A stretch of DNA of 64,000 bases from Luscinia megarhynchos. Lineage: Eukaryota > Chordata > Aves > Passeriformes > Turdidae. This document shows, piece after piece, positions 36,401 to 47,884 of the stretch. The DNA is taken from contig CM067569.1 in NCBI GenBank assembly GCA_034336665.1, positions 9,013,320 to 9,077,319 on the forward strand, in the 5' to 3' direction. The stretch's first letter is position 1, and the number at the start of each line of letters is the position of its first letter. The notes below the pieces were generated by a model. The model was not told the origin of the DNA. It worked only from the letters and a program-made list of their open reading frames with translations, and did not search any database. Both the position numbers and the translations under genes were made by a program.

Positions 36401-38765
36401 GACAAACATCACAAAAGTAAATAACACTCTGAAATAGCTGCCTCCTCTGAGTCCTGCAGACAGCACAAACTGTTTTGTTGTTTTAAAAAAAGATCACGCA
36501 TAAGCAAATCCACATGACTTTAATGCCAATTTCTGAGCGTGTTTTCAGGTCCACATCTGTGCTGGGGAGCCGGGGCAGAGCCCTGCAGTGAGCTGTGCCC
36601 TGCTGGCACTGCACACTGCATCCCTTCCTGCTGGACCTGCCTGTGCCAGCTGCCTCCTGCTGCAGCAGTGCCCCTCACCAAGGAGTCTGAGGTGGCAGGA
36701 CACAAAAGTGAAGGTGAGTGTGGCTGGGCAGCTCCACAGCTCTGGGGGATCCCCACGTGAGACACACACAGGGACCCTTGGAGAGCTGGGGTGTCCCACT
36801 CAGAGTGCTCTGCATCTGACAGATGGCTGAGGAGCTCAGCACTCACCTCTGCCTCTCCCCACAGAGCACCACCTTAACCATCAAGAATGAACAGGGTTAC
36901 AGAAACTCAGGAAAATTCTTGCACAATGGCAAATGCAATTCAATGCAGGTAAACGCAGGATAAAAATTGTAAGACAAAAGATTCCAAAAGAAAGCCAAGA
37001 CATTAGGGGAAAGTGTTCAGAGGCATAATGATTGAAGAGAGATTTAAGTGTCCTCCTGGGTTATGAAAGTCTTAAGCTAATGGATAACTGCAGTGGGAAA
37101 ATAATGCTGCACAGAGCTGCATGCCTAGAGGAAGAAAAAATAAAATAAAATAAAAAAATAAAAAATTCTGGTGCTGACTGGCACGTAAGTCTGACTGGAA
37201 GCTCTGCCTATAGTATTGCATTGTATTGATGCACATAAATTAATTTTTCCAAGTAAACTGACAAAAGAGGAAGAAGGAGGGAGGACCACCTGAAACACAA
37301 ATTCCTATTTTATAGCCCACTGTAGCCAGCTCTGTACCACACAAAAGCTGCAGGTCACCACCACACTGCTGCAATTTTCCATTTCTGGTCATACTCTGTG
37401 AGAGTGCAGATGGGATTGCAAAAGAGAAGTCACAGGAAGGATCTCACAGGGTCATTCAGGTGTCTTTGCTGTAGATGTATGCTACATGCTCAAGGGCAAG
37501 TAAAGTGCTGGATTCTTTCATAAAATAGATTAAGAACATTAAAAGGGCTGAAGGGAGGTGATAGGCAGAAAGGACAAACAGACAGTGGTTATAATGCACA
37601 CATACAGTACAGCTTTCCTTATTCTTACAAACAGAACAAACCAAAAAAGTCAACCAACCACAGATGGAAATTTAGCTAAATACCTGCTTATGACAGATCT
37701 TGAATTATGGGAGGTGATGTGCATGCTCTATGCTTTGAGTCAGTAATCAAAACAAAATAAGAAAATAACATCACCAATGTGTGCTGTAACCTGGGAAACA
37801 TTTAGAATAATTTGCAAGATGGAAAAAACTTCTGTGGTAAATACAAATTATAATGCTCAACTCTTTAAAAAAGAGTTAATTCAAATTATTTCAGGACATG
37901 ATTATTATAAAACAGGTTCAAGAATAATTTTACACTTCAGAATAACTTCAGCACAGTCCCTTGAGGAGCTGCAGCCAGAGCTTCCCCTAAGCCTGGCTTG
38001 CTTAGGCAGAGCACTGCCTGCCTCCAGGTCCTCCTGAGCTCTGCTCAGGAGCCACCTCCCCAGCTCGAGGGAGGCAGGACTCAGGAGCACACAGTAGCTC
38101 AAAGTGCTGGCCCATCCATCAGTTCACAAACTGGTTTGTTCAGATATGCTCTGCAGAGACTAAAGTCTTGGAGAAAGGAGTGTAGCATCTGATTTGGCAC
38201 TTTATATGATACAAAATCTTTGTCATGTCCCAAGTACTGTGTATCAAAAATTGATTTCAATTTTCTCTAGAACCATCTCTAATTAATATAAAAAGTGTAA
38301 GCATTATTGAAAAGGAATGAAACCTCACACATATGCACTTTGCCAGATTTCTGTGCAATCAGAGGGGGTAAAAAAGAGAGTTCTAAGACCATTCCCCAAG
38401 GAAGTTTCTGAAAATCAAGATACTGCCTTTGGTTACCAAAAAGTAGTTCCAAGTTCAGCTGGTGCAAAATTGGAAGCTAGAAATGAGCAATACATTTGAA
38501 TAATGTTTAAATTTATTTAATTAGTTAATCAAAATAAAACCACGCCTCTTTGTCATTATTTAAGGAAGACCACAAGCTACAGCTCAGCACAATGCTTTGA
38601 AACAGGGATCTGAGCCCTGAATTCCCAAAATAAGTCAACCTTGAAGAGCACACAGTGGGCAAGGGCACCTGTTTTAAGGAATACCATCCTTATTCTTCCC
38701 TCACCTTCTTTTTTTGGTTCATTAGTCCCCTGAGGGTCCCATGGGTGACTGGAAGAACATGCCAA

Positions 38766-38770
38766 GGCTC
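38766..38770. repeat. Left target-site duplication of the solo LTR (GGCTC)
   Basis: GGCTC directly abuts the TGT that opens the LTR and is repeated exactly at 39,331-39,335 directly after the closing ACA. A 5-bp duplication is produced by retroviral integrases. Confidence 0.85.
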
Positions 38771-39044
38771 TGTCCTAGTTACAATGTAAAGATATGCCCA
38801 AAGGTATGTATTCTATCACCATCTGCTGAAAGCAGGAGGGGCAGTGATTCTTATCTCTGGGGGAGATATCATCTGCTAATGGGCCATCTGTTAAAACCAG
38901 GTGGGGCAACGTTCTTTATCTTTCCCATGACCCACCCTTCCTCCAGGGAGATATCTTCTGTTAATGGGCCATTAACTGACAAAATTACATCACCCCATTG
39001 TGAGATGCTCCACCCAGGGGGAGGAGCCAAACATTTCCTACCTA

Positions 39045-39051
39045 GATAAAA
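39045..39051 (+). promoter_or_regulatory. TATA-like box of the solo LTR
   Basis: GATAAAA about 275 bp into the LTR, preceded by a GC-box-like GGGGGAGGAGCC (39,018-39,028) and followed by U3/R-like sequence. This placement fits a retroviral promoter directing transcription on the plus strand; activity is unknown. Confidence 0.55.
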
Positions 39052-39272
39052 ACTGAGATTTGGAACACCAAATGGTTTCCAGAGGACAGGAGCTACCAGA
39101 CCTTTATACAGGATCACTGCTTCTAGAAGACCACTTCATCTGGACTGCTACCAACAGCTCTCAACCTAATTAGTGGTGTGCCAGGTTGTATTCTGACTCA
39201 GTGTTTTTTTTTCTTTTGTACTATTTATTGCATGTATTTTGTTTTTTTCTTTTTTTTTTTTTTTTTTTTCCT

Positions 39273-39278
39273 ATTAAA
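39273..39278 (+). terminator. ATTAAA polyadenylation signal of the solo LTR
   Basis: ATTAAA lies 52 bp before the LTR 3' end, followed by a GT/T-rich stretch (CTTGGAGTCTCTCACTGG). It is the usual place for the R-region polyadenylation signal. Confidence 0.6.
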
Positions 39279-39330
39279 TTGCATTTCTGACTTGGAGTCT
39301 CTCACTGGTTTTGCTTTCAAAACCATTACA

Positions 39331-39335
39331 GGCTC
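39331..39335. repeat. Right target-site duplication of the solo LTR (GGCTC)
   Basis: Exact repeat of 38,766-38,770, immediately after the LTR terminal ACA. Confidence 0.85.
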
Positions 39336-40799
39336 CCTGCTCAACACATCACCCCCTGCTTTGCTGAGCACATCTCTAACAGGCACAGAACATCCTGTCC
39401 TCCTTTCACTCAGTGCTCTGGGCACTTTCTCCCATCCTGCTAAACCACCAGGACAAAGAGCTGCAGGCTGCACGGTTTCCTCCTGGACAGAGCTTTCACA
39501 TCCCAGCACGGGTCTCACCCTGGGCTCCATCCTGAGGTCATCCTGGTGGATTCTGCTCACCTGGCCCCAGCTGCTGGGCTGGGGGAATATCAGGTTGCTG
39601 TTACAAAGCTTTGTTGGTAGATAATTTTAAAGAAATATATCCTGGGAATGTTTTTACACAATCTCCACCTCTACCTGTTCTGTTCTAAAATCTGTTTTTC
39701 ACTATCGCTTCTCCAAAAGACAAATTTTATGTTTCTCTCTTTTTTTTTTTTTTTTTAAACCCACTAGAAGGAATCCCCTACTGCCTACACAATAAAGTCA
39801 GTGAGAGGCAAGATTCTTTCTCACAGATCTTATCCCTCTAAGCCATCAGACAGACTAAACCACTATCCTTTGATCAATAGGCAGCTAAGTGGGAATTTTC
39901 AAAAAAACCTTTAAGCAAAATAAAGTTGCTTCCTTATTACACACAGGCCTTACTCCCTCACACTAGAAGAGTGGTGGGATTTCTTTTTTTTTAATTATTT
40001 TTTGTTCAAAACTTGTTCAGTCTGGATGCAAGATAGAGCCCATCTAGGCACAGAAAGCACTGAGAATAAGAGATTATTTACTACCACTGAAAATGATTTC
40101 ATCAAAGGCTCAGCAAAGTGGCCAACTGTGAGAAATCGTAAACCATACACTGAATTTCACCATTTGTTTACAGTTAAATGTATATTAAAGAAGGTGTCTA
40201 ATTAACTGTCTGTAAATGTATGCTATGTTTAATAAAAGGGATGTGAGTAAAAACAGAGCTTCCACCTGAAGCATAAATGGGGACTGATTCTCTGAGCTCT
40301 ATTTTAAGCTGTCCATAGTGGGAAAAAAAAAGAAAAGTAGTTTTATGTGTGAGACTCTGTTTGGACATTGGACTTGTGAGATCCTATTAGAGCAATCACC
40401 CAGTGTTAAAAAGCCAAAACATCTTTTCAGAGACCACTGCCAGACAGCAAAGAAAATGACTCTCTAATAAAATCGGATCAATTTTCGAGCTAACCTGCCC
40501 CAAGTGGAAACAACATAAGACAGGTTCCCAGAGAGTCAGCATTAATGATGGGTCCATGCAATGAATATCATATGCTTCCCTGGACATAACAAAATTGCCT
40601 GGGGCAACTTTCATATGAGGGCTGGATTGCAAGTTGTCTGTCTTGCTTCTTTTCCCTTCCTAAGTTCGCTCCTAGGCTTTTTTTTTTTTTTCCTAAAGAG
40701 GTAGCATTTCTCACTGTGCTTAACTGTGGTACAAAGTCTGTGTTTAAACACATGGGAAAAAAAGAACTGATTTACTTAGCGCAAGTGAGACAGTTGAGA

Positions 40800-40900
40800 G
40801 AGCTGGGTTCAGTTCCTGTCTCTGGAGGCCAGGCACAGCCTGACCCTGGGGAAGTCACTCTGGATTGATTTTACCTGATCTTCAGCAGCCCATGCTCTGG
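40800..40900 (+). repeat. MIR-like SINE relic
   Basis: GAGCTGGGTTCAGTTCCTGT, then CCTGACCCTGGGGAAGTCAC, echo the MIR core ('CTGGGTTCGAATCC' and 'GTGACCTTGGGCAAGTCAC'). The 3' part is lost in diverged sequence. Confidence 0.45.
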
Positions 40901-42269
40901 GCTCTGAGCAAACATCAACCCCACATCAGCCTGAGGTTTCACAGCCCTCCTTACACACTGTCAGTCTCCTCTGGACTCACAAGGTTGAGGTTCAACACCA
41001 TAAAGACAATAAAGACGACCATTATCCCATTTTCCACATAAGGGTTTTTGGGCAGGCAGAGGATGCCCATGTGTGCCTATGAAATTTGCAACAGGCAGCA
41101 TCTAAGCTGTGCTCAAACCCTGGGATAACAATAACAATATCCCTGGACATAGGGATGGTGAGGATAAATTGCCAGAAGCCAATGAGACATCCCACCTAAA
41201 TATTAGATAAGCTAGATACATTATTTTGGAAAAATGCACAAGCATATTGATCTCTAAATACTTGGGGTAGGACAAAGGAGAATTTTTGCACTAAAAAGCC
41301 CACATGCAGGATTTAAGTGCCAGGCATCACATACTCAGCTACACTGTTGAATATACCTGCAGCATGTATGAACATTTGAATGAAGCATCTATCACAATAT
41401 TTATATTGAGGGAGTTTAGATTAAAAAGCATTTCCATCCAGCTTTTCACCTACTAAAGACAATATTTAAAGAATGAATATTTACTGTGCCTTTTTGAACC
41501 ATTTTCATTGAAGAAGTAATAGCACACCAATGCCGTCTCAAATCCTGACAAAATCAAACAAACAAAATCCCCCAAAACAGCCCAAGAGACAGTAACTGCT
41601 ATTTCAAATGCAGTTCCACTATTTGCTCCTTCAAATCTCATTACTCTTCATGAAGGGAAACCTTTTTGCACGCAAAAATGGCTGGACAACTTTTTTTTTT
41701 CTCAGTTAAGAATACTCTGCAGACTTTTTAAAATTAAGTTTTCATTGTAGCAATTTTTTATTGTTTTACTTTTGCAATGATCACAATCTGTATTAAAAAG
41801 AACTGATATAATTTAATTTGTAGATAAATATTCCTCCATTGCATCAGCATACTAAGAAACATGAAAAAAAATATAAACTAGAGAAACCCCAGTTGTGATG
41901 CCCTATGCAACAGGAATATTCCAACTTTGAAGTAACAAATTTGCTTTTCATTTCCAAAGCATTATCAATAGTACTAGAGCAGAAAGCTTAGTTGGGAATC
42001 TATACTTGGCAGTTCAACACAGGCAAGCAGTAGAATTGCACTTTAAATATAAATATCATGAAAGCAAAAAATTGGTAGAGTACATCATCTGCACACTTTA
42101 ACCTCTATTCATGTGACTCTAGTGATTTAGTAACCCCAGTTTCAAATTAGTACAGATTCCATACACGTGGTAGCTTAAAATACGTTTTCAACAAATAATT
42201 TCACAAGTTGGCACAAAATCCACCTTCCCTCTGCCACCAGAAAAGCTGGTCTTGTGCTCACAGTGCTGC

Positions 42270-42400
42270 CTGGATTTGGAGAACTGGGTTTTGTTCCTTG
42301 CTCCAACACACATCTGAGACAGTCATTTAATTATGTCCTTCATAACATGGGGCTCATTTCCCTCTCCTCCCTGGTGATATTGTTAATACTGGGAACAGGG
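42270..42400 (+). repeat. Possible MIR-like SINE relic
   Basis: ACTGGGTTTTGTTCCTTGCT, then GAGACAGTCATTTAATTATG, then CATGGGGCTCATTTCC, follow the order of a MIR element loosely. The match is weak. Confidence 0.3.
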
Positions 42401-45400
42401 GCTGCCTCTCATGCTGGGTTTGTGCTGTGGGATCAGAGTCACGTAACTTCTGCTGGACATTCACCTGTCTCCATGACCCTGACCCACCACATCTAACACA
42501 CAGCAGCCTCATCTTATCAATTTTTTATTCAAATACCTGCAAAGAATGAGAACTAAGTATAAGATGCTGTTGGAGGCAGGTGCAAATTACCTTAGTGCAA
42601 TTAGTCAGAAATTTAGTTTTAACAAGCAAGCATTTAAAATGCAAAAGCATTGTAAAGTCATCTAATCCCTTTCCCCAGCTGAACTTTCCACTGGACAGTG
42701 AAAGACAGAGGGACATGAAAGTGAGAAACACAGGTTAAGCTAAGCTTTATTATTCTACAGCATATTAAGCCCCTGAGCAACACATACATTAAATGCTTAA
42801 GACACTGATGGAAGCCCTGTGGATCTTTACATCTCATCTGTGCAATTTCAGTCCTAGGCCAAACAGCACAGATAAGAAATATTACATTATTTACTCACTT
42901 CTTGTTTTATTTTACAAATAGAAACCAGCAATCCAGCTAAGAGGGGGCACTGCTTTACAGATAATGCTTGGGGATCACCAGAAGTCTGTAAATGACACAA
43001 ATTGAAAAATTCAGGTACTTATGACAAAGCACAGGGAAAGAGTGGTAATTAGAAATATATTAAAGCATGGGGCAGCAGGGGTTAATGCACTTGCCTTTCA
43101 CCACCACAGTATTAATAAAACCACATGGCAGTATAAGTTAGTTTGTACTTCTGCTAACACAGCTCAAAATCTGCCTAAGGATTTTGGGCAAAAGATCTCA
43201 GGACCTTCCCAGGAACGGAGCTGCAGGAGAAGCCCTCCCCAGCACTTCAGCACAGTGCTCTGCTCCAGCCAGTGTGAAGAGCTCTCCTTTCAGAACCATA
43301 TTCTGCACACACAATAAACTGGCTGGGCTGGAGATTCACTGCTCGTGCAGATGCTTGAAAACAAGCAACAGCTTAACACTAATCCTGCCCAGGAATCAAT
43401 ACTAACTAATCCCAGGTCTCCTCTTCCCATCCCTGTGGAGGGCACAGAAGAAGCCCCACAGCCAGGCCAGCCTGCAGCCAGGGCTGCATTCCCACATGGA
43501 AAGCTTGGGTTTGGTTTCCAGTGTGAGTCTGTCTCTCCCTGGGTTAGAGGGGGAGAGGAGAATGATTTAATGCTGCTCAACAGCAGCAACCCCTTTGGGC
43601 ACAGTAAGCATGGATGGGGTCCAGCCAGAGAAGGGGGGAGTCAGAAAGGTTCTGGCTGTGAAGACATTCATGTGACCCAGGGCAGAAAAAAGATTTTACT
43701 CATCACATGAAATGTGAACTAAATGAATGCCCAGCAAACTCTGGTTTTGTATGCTTTAAAAATCTACTTCATGCATCAAGTTATCTACCAAACCACCGAG
43801 TTATCTGTCTTTAATGACTAGTATGAAAACAGCTATCTTTTCTTAAGTGCATTGTAAACTGAATGACCCTCCTATAAAAACCCACTGGATTTATAGTGTT
43901 AAAAGCCAAAGTCCCAGAACCGTACCTCTGTTTACTTGAGAAGTATAAACCATTACCCAGAAAACAGAGAGGCCTTTTACAGAGACTGGAAAACAAATGG
44001 TTTAAAAGCATTAAGATCTACATATCTTTCCTTCCCATACATTCAAGGCCATCAATCATACATAATCCAGAACATACGAGGTGCAAAAGTGCTAAAAAGG
44101 GCCCATTAAAATACAAGCCTTTCCAGGTGTACCACCCAATCACCAGAACTGAACACAGAGTAAAACCAGCTCCCACTTATACACACAATACCATTAGAGG
44201 CAATTTATCATGTCTTCTTAAAGTGATATATAGCACGTTATGAAATTGCTCATTAACTCTCCCAGCCAAAGCCCAGCTTGCCCCCATGTACTTAAGTGAC
44301 TGTAATTGGCATTTCAGAGACCTTGGCTTAGAATTCACTCTTATTTATAAAGCTCAGCTTCTATAATCAACTTTTTAACCTGCTTCTAGTAATATCAGTA
44401 AGTTCATTTTTTTTTCTGAGTGAGTTTTGCTTATTATACATTGCAATGGTTCCTTTTCAGCCCCCAAATATAGTATTTGAATTAGATTTCTTCTTCCCCT
44501 TTCCCACTCTCCCTTCAAAAAGATCTATAAAAGCCTAAGTCCATACAAGCCATGCTTTTATTGTAGATACAAAAAACCCCTTCATTAAAATACCACTGTA
44601 ATAAGTGTAGGGCCAAAGAAACTTCTTTTTTTTTTAATGGGAAAGACAAAACATTCTTGTAAATATCCAAGATCATGATTGCAACCATCCTACCACGTAA
44701 GTATCATTAGTCACAAAGACCTGCATTTACAAAGCTTTTCAGCACATGCTGAAACTCCAGCATATGTTTAAGTCCTGCTGCCTCCAAAGGGACTTATGTG
44801 CACGTCTGGCTAGGGGCCAAACAGCCAAATTCACGTATCAGCACATGAGCAGTTTCACACCCATGCTCTGCAGGATGACTTTCAGCCAGAGGTCTCAATG
44901 GCCTTCCCATGGGAAGACAAGTGTCACTGTTTGGTTCAGCTGGATGAGAAAGAGAGACACGGGGTTTGGCCAGCTCAGAGCCTCTCCCTAGCACTGTGCC
45001 AGAGCCAGGAACTAAACCTTTCTCATAAAACTTCAGCAACCCCAAATGGTTCCCCATCCATGAGACCACTCCTGCCTCAATGAGGATTCAAGCTCTGCTG
45101 TATTTGCTTTGTCTGCTCTGCACTGGCAAGCACAGGGCTGATGCTCAAAGCAGCCACAACACTGTCCTGGAAAACAAAATCCCTGTGGAGGAAACCACAG
45201 CAGCTCAGCTGCTGGACCATCCAAGGCAATGCTAATGGACTTACCCAGCTTTGTCTGCCTAAACCTACACTCAAGAAAAAACATTTCAGCACAAGGTGGT
45301 ATTCCCAGACTGGCTTAGAAATCGACATCTCTGGTTTGTTTGACTACTTCCAGTTCTGGTCTCTGCTCATCATTATTGTGCCTTGAAATTACAGCAAACA

Positions 45401-46545
45401 TTTTATTTTTCTTTTTAACTGCATCCCATTTCAGTCTTTTTACTACTTTTCTGACAGCAGATGACAAGGTTCACTGTCACAGGCAGAAATACACAGAAAT
45501 GCATTACAAAAGAGATGCTTCTTCTAAGGGTGGAAAATGAAGCTCAGCAGGCAAAAGTCAGTGAGAAGGTAATTCCCTCTGAGAATGTCAGTTGCTTTAT
45601 GGGTTAATATAGAGGTCCTCAAGCCATTTCATAATTGTATCACTTCTTAATAGAAGACTGGCTTGCTGACACCTTTCCATTTGCAGCTGTCTAGACCACC
45701 TGCCCTCCCCATTTGCAACCACATTACATCCCTGTGACACCCCAGAAGAGCAATGCCTGGTTAGTGATCTAGTTTATTTTACCTTGTGGCAATTTATGAG
45801 ACTGGAACAAGGGGAAGGGCCAACTCCTCATGATTAGTTATGCAAGAAGTGATTTTTAGGAACAAAGTGAAAACTTTAGTTCCTGTAATTTATGTGATTG
45901 CTCGGCACAGACAGAGCACTCGCCTGTGGCTGTGCTGCGATCCTGCATGGCACAGGGCCCACCTCTGCTGTGACTGCTTATGGACACTCACCCGGGCCAT
46001 GGCAACATGTGACAGACTAATAAGCCCAGTGCACTCAGCACAGGAGTCCCTGTGGATGGCTTGAGAAGGACAGGACACAAATGACTGCAAATTAGAGTAA
46101 GTTCTGCCAACAGGAGCACAGCCCCATCATTGCCCCTTCAACTGTTCTAAGCCCAATTCTAAACCGATCCCTTTTGACACTAAAAGATACAAAGATATCA
46201 AAACCATCCCAAATCACTTAGAGAGTATCTTGAATAGCTCATTCACAAATTAATTGCAGAATGTCATCCTTTGTAGTTCACAGTCTATTGTTACTGCCAG
46301 GTGCACTGGCAAAGGCAGTATTTGCCTCATGCTTTAGGCAGCATTTCTCCCAATAGAGGACATTTTCCTCTAGTGACAGTATTATAAGATTTAGAAGGTA
46401 GGCTCAAACAAAATAGGAGCAATACTGCCCTAGATATCACAAAACATACTTGGAAAAAGCCCACTCCAGACCCTGACAGCTAAAAACCAACAGAGAGATC
46501 ACAACTATCTCTAGGAGACACTGTCTGATATCCTAGTCCTTACCA

Positions 46546-46625
46546 TAAAAAAAAACAACCCAAAAAAACAAAACAAAACAAAACAAACAAACAAACAAAA
46601 AAAAACCAAAAAAAAAAAACAAAAG
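46546..46625. repeat. A-rich simple repeat with AAAC and AAAAC units
   Basis: Runs of A interrupted by single or paired C, including several AAAAC and AAAC units in tandem. Low-complexity DNA at the left edge of the retroviral cluster. Confidence 0.9.
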
Positions 46626-46712
46626 CAGCAAGACTCAGAGTGATTTGACCAGGATCACTTGAGATGCCTGTGGCAGAGATGCAAACTTAACACAGGTCTT
46701 TGTGACCAAATA
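46626..46712 (-). repeat. Possible MIR-like SINE relic
   Basis: AGTGATTTGACCAGGATCAC, then TGTGGCAGAGATGCAAAC, then ACACAGGTCTTTG, resemble the reverse of the MIR 'GTGACTTGCCCAAGGTCACAC…GTGGCAGAGC…AACCCAGGTCT' stretch. Confidence 0.4.
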
Positions 46713-46756
46713 CAGCTCCTCCCCATACTGACTGCTTATATTTAGGAACTTAATCA

Positions 46757-46870
46757 TGTTGAGCTGGTTTTGGCTGTGATAATTTTCTTCATAGTAGCTG
46801 GTATGGGACTGTGTTTGGGATTTGTGCTGGAAACAGTGTTGATACTACAGAGATGTTTTTGTTATTGCAG
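46757..46870 (+). mobile_element. Truncated endogenous-retrovirus LTR (5' U3 part)
   Basis: This is the start of the same LTR family found complete at 47,885-48,438 on the other strand. Shared words include AATTTTCTT, GGATTTGTGCTG, AAACAGT, TTGATA, GATGTTT and TTATTGC, in order and at similar spacing. It begins TTGAGCTGGTTTTGGCTG, as this avian LTR does, and similarity is lost after about 46,870. No TATA region or 3' end is left. The sequence 46,871-46,984 is of unknown origin and could be diverged LTR. Confidence 0.7.
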
Positions 46871-46984
46871 ACCCCAGGAGGGACTGCATAATATGGAGCA
46901 GTGTTTGGTAGGTGCTGGCCAGGGCTCAGAACAGTGCAAAAAGTTTCACCAGCCCTGGCAATGTTCAGAAAACATGTGGATGTG

Positions 46985-47082
46985 ACACCTGGGGACATGG
47001 GATAGCAGTGTCCATGTGGGCAGTGATAGGGTAATGGTTATACTTGATGATCTTAAAGGTATTTTCCAGCATTAAGAATTGT
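46985..47082 (+). mobile_element. CR1 LINE 3' end
   Basis: ACCTGGGGACATGGGATAGC, GGGCAGTGATAGGGTAATGG, CTTGATGATCTTAAAGGTAT and TTTTCCAGCATTAAGAA match the terminal 100 bp of avian CR1 in order. It is 5'-truncated and lies between the two LTR pieces. Confidence 0.82.
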
Positions 47083-47431
47083 AAGTTGAGTCTCCTTCGA
47101 ATGGCCACAGCACTTTCCCCCAAGCATTCCATCACTTCATCAGGATCCTGTAATTGTTCAGGAATAAAGTTCCAGACCATTGCAGGTAAGAAATTCTCTA
47201 GACACCTGCCCATATTCTCCCATATGCTGTGCCACCCATTGCCATCCCCTCACACTGCCTGAGCCATATTCCTAAACAGCACGTTAACCTTAGAACCAAA
47301 GCATTATTCCTAGGAAATAGCAATAGAAGTATTATAACTACCCAAGGATGTTCAAGGTACTGAGAAGGTCTTGTAAAGAGACAGAAAACATCACAGAGAA
47401 AGGTAGCAAAGGTGCCATTCTATAATTCCTC

Positions 47432-47540
47432 CACAAAACAAACAAACAAACAAAAAACCAAAAAACCCAAACAAAACCCACAAACAAACAAACAAAATCC
47501 AACAAAAGAAAAGAAAAGAAAAAAACAACCCCAAACCAAA
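47432..47540. repeat. A-rich simple repeat, (AAAC)n and (AAAAG)n
   Basis: Tandem AAAC units, then AAACCC variants, a second AAAC run and an AAAAG run, ending in AACAACCCCAAACC. It lies in what may be the leader of the minus-strand retroviral copy, so it may have grown inside or beside that element. Confidence 0.9.
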
Positions 47541-47866
47541 ATTTTTCAGTGAAAGAATGACAATTCCTCCTTGTCTGCAGAGTGCAGTAGTGGCTTCAGT
47601 ACAGAATCCAAAATACCAGATTAAGCTTAGGTCAGTGTTTTAACAACAAATCTTCCAGGCCAAACATCACTAATCACTACAGAACACAGGAAATGGAAAA
47701 GCCAACACCAATCTTTAACATGTACAGTGAAAAAAAAATGCATGGTGCAGATCAGATAAACTAATATCAAGAACAGATGAATCAATATCATGATCCACAA
47801 CCATTAACAGATATAAATCACTTCTAATATGCTCTGGTCAATCTGTTATTATCTCAAACCCTTTGA

Positions 47867-47884
47867 GCCCCACATTGGGTGCCA
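47867..47884 (-). other. Retroviral primer binding site, tRNA-Lys type
   Basis: Directly after the minus-strand LTR, the 18 bases match the primer binding site complementary to the 3' end of tRNA-Lys as used by betaretroviruses such as MMTV. The two differences are CpG-type transitions (CG to CA and CG to TG), as expected for methylated old DNA. It shows that the LTR at 47,885 is a 5' LTR with internal sequence attached, not a solo LTR. The internal leader probably extends left toward about 47,550; its limit is unclear. Confidence 0.65.

Larger units (their letters stand above)
27421..38765. other. Intronic unique DNA with sparse relics
   Basis: AT-rich unique sequence with GC-richer patches at 28.81-29.13, 36.54-36.88 and 37.95-38.08 kb. 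It holds a MIR-like relic at 28.6 kb, A or T homopolymers and a 20-bp palindrome at 33.43 kb. A 170-codon plus-strand frame at 33,719-34,231 has no recognisable domain. A splice-like 47-bp segment on the plus strand lies at 31,137-31,183. No gene is supported. Confidence 0.55.
38771..39330 (+). mobile_element. Complete solo LTR of an endogenous retrovirus (560 bp)
   Basis: The element opens TGTCCTAG, closes CATTACA, and is flanked by a perfect 5-bp duplication GGCTC, so both ends are exact. U3 contains an internal tandem duplication: unit one at 38,819-38,883, unit two at 38,884-38,970. Both carry CATCTG, a GGGGCA segment and GGGAGATATC…TAATGGGCCA; the second has about 22 extra bases. A TATA-like GATAAAA lies at 39,045-39,051 and an ATTAAA polyadenylation signal at 39,273-39,278, just after a T20 run. 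No internal retroviral genes are present, so this is the product of LTR-LTR recombination. A 5-bp duplication is typical of several avian ERV groups, including class III, but I cannot name the family. It reads antisense to VTI1A. The lone 5-bp duplication is still perfect, but that is weak evidence of age. Confidence 0.9.
39336..46545. other. Intronic DNA with GC-richer patches and ancient SINE relics
   Basis: A GC-richer patch (39.34-39.60 kb) follows the LTR, then AT-rich unique DNA with a T17 run at 39.74 kb and MIR-like relics at 40.8 and 42.3 kb. A further GC-richer patch lies at 43.18-43.65 kb and another at 44.80-45.25 kb. Overlapping 80-120-codon frames in these patches occur on both strands and in several frames at once, which points to composition rather than coding. 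Confidence 0.5.

Noticed and set aside
41001..41140. Possible reverse MIR beginning CATTATCCCATTTTCCAC
   Set aside because: The similarity stops after about 20 bases and no CACACAG segment follows at the right distance.
43021..43710. Frames of 98, 73, 99 and 121 codons in a GC-richer patch
   Set aside because: Same reasoning: composition-driven, on both strands, with no domain or splice support.
47432..47540. A-rich tract as the poly(A) tail of a processed pseudogene
   Set aside because: C-interrupted tandem units, no coding remnant beside it, and no flanking duplication, so it is a simple repeat.
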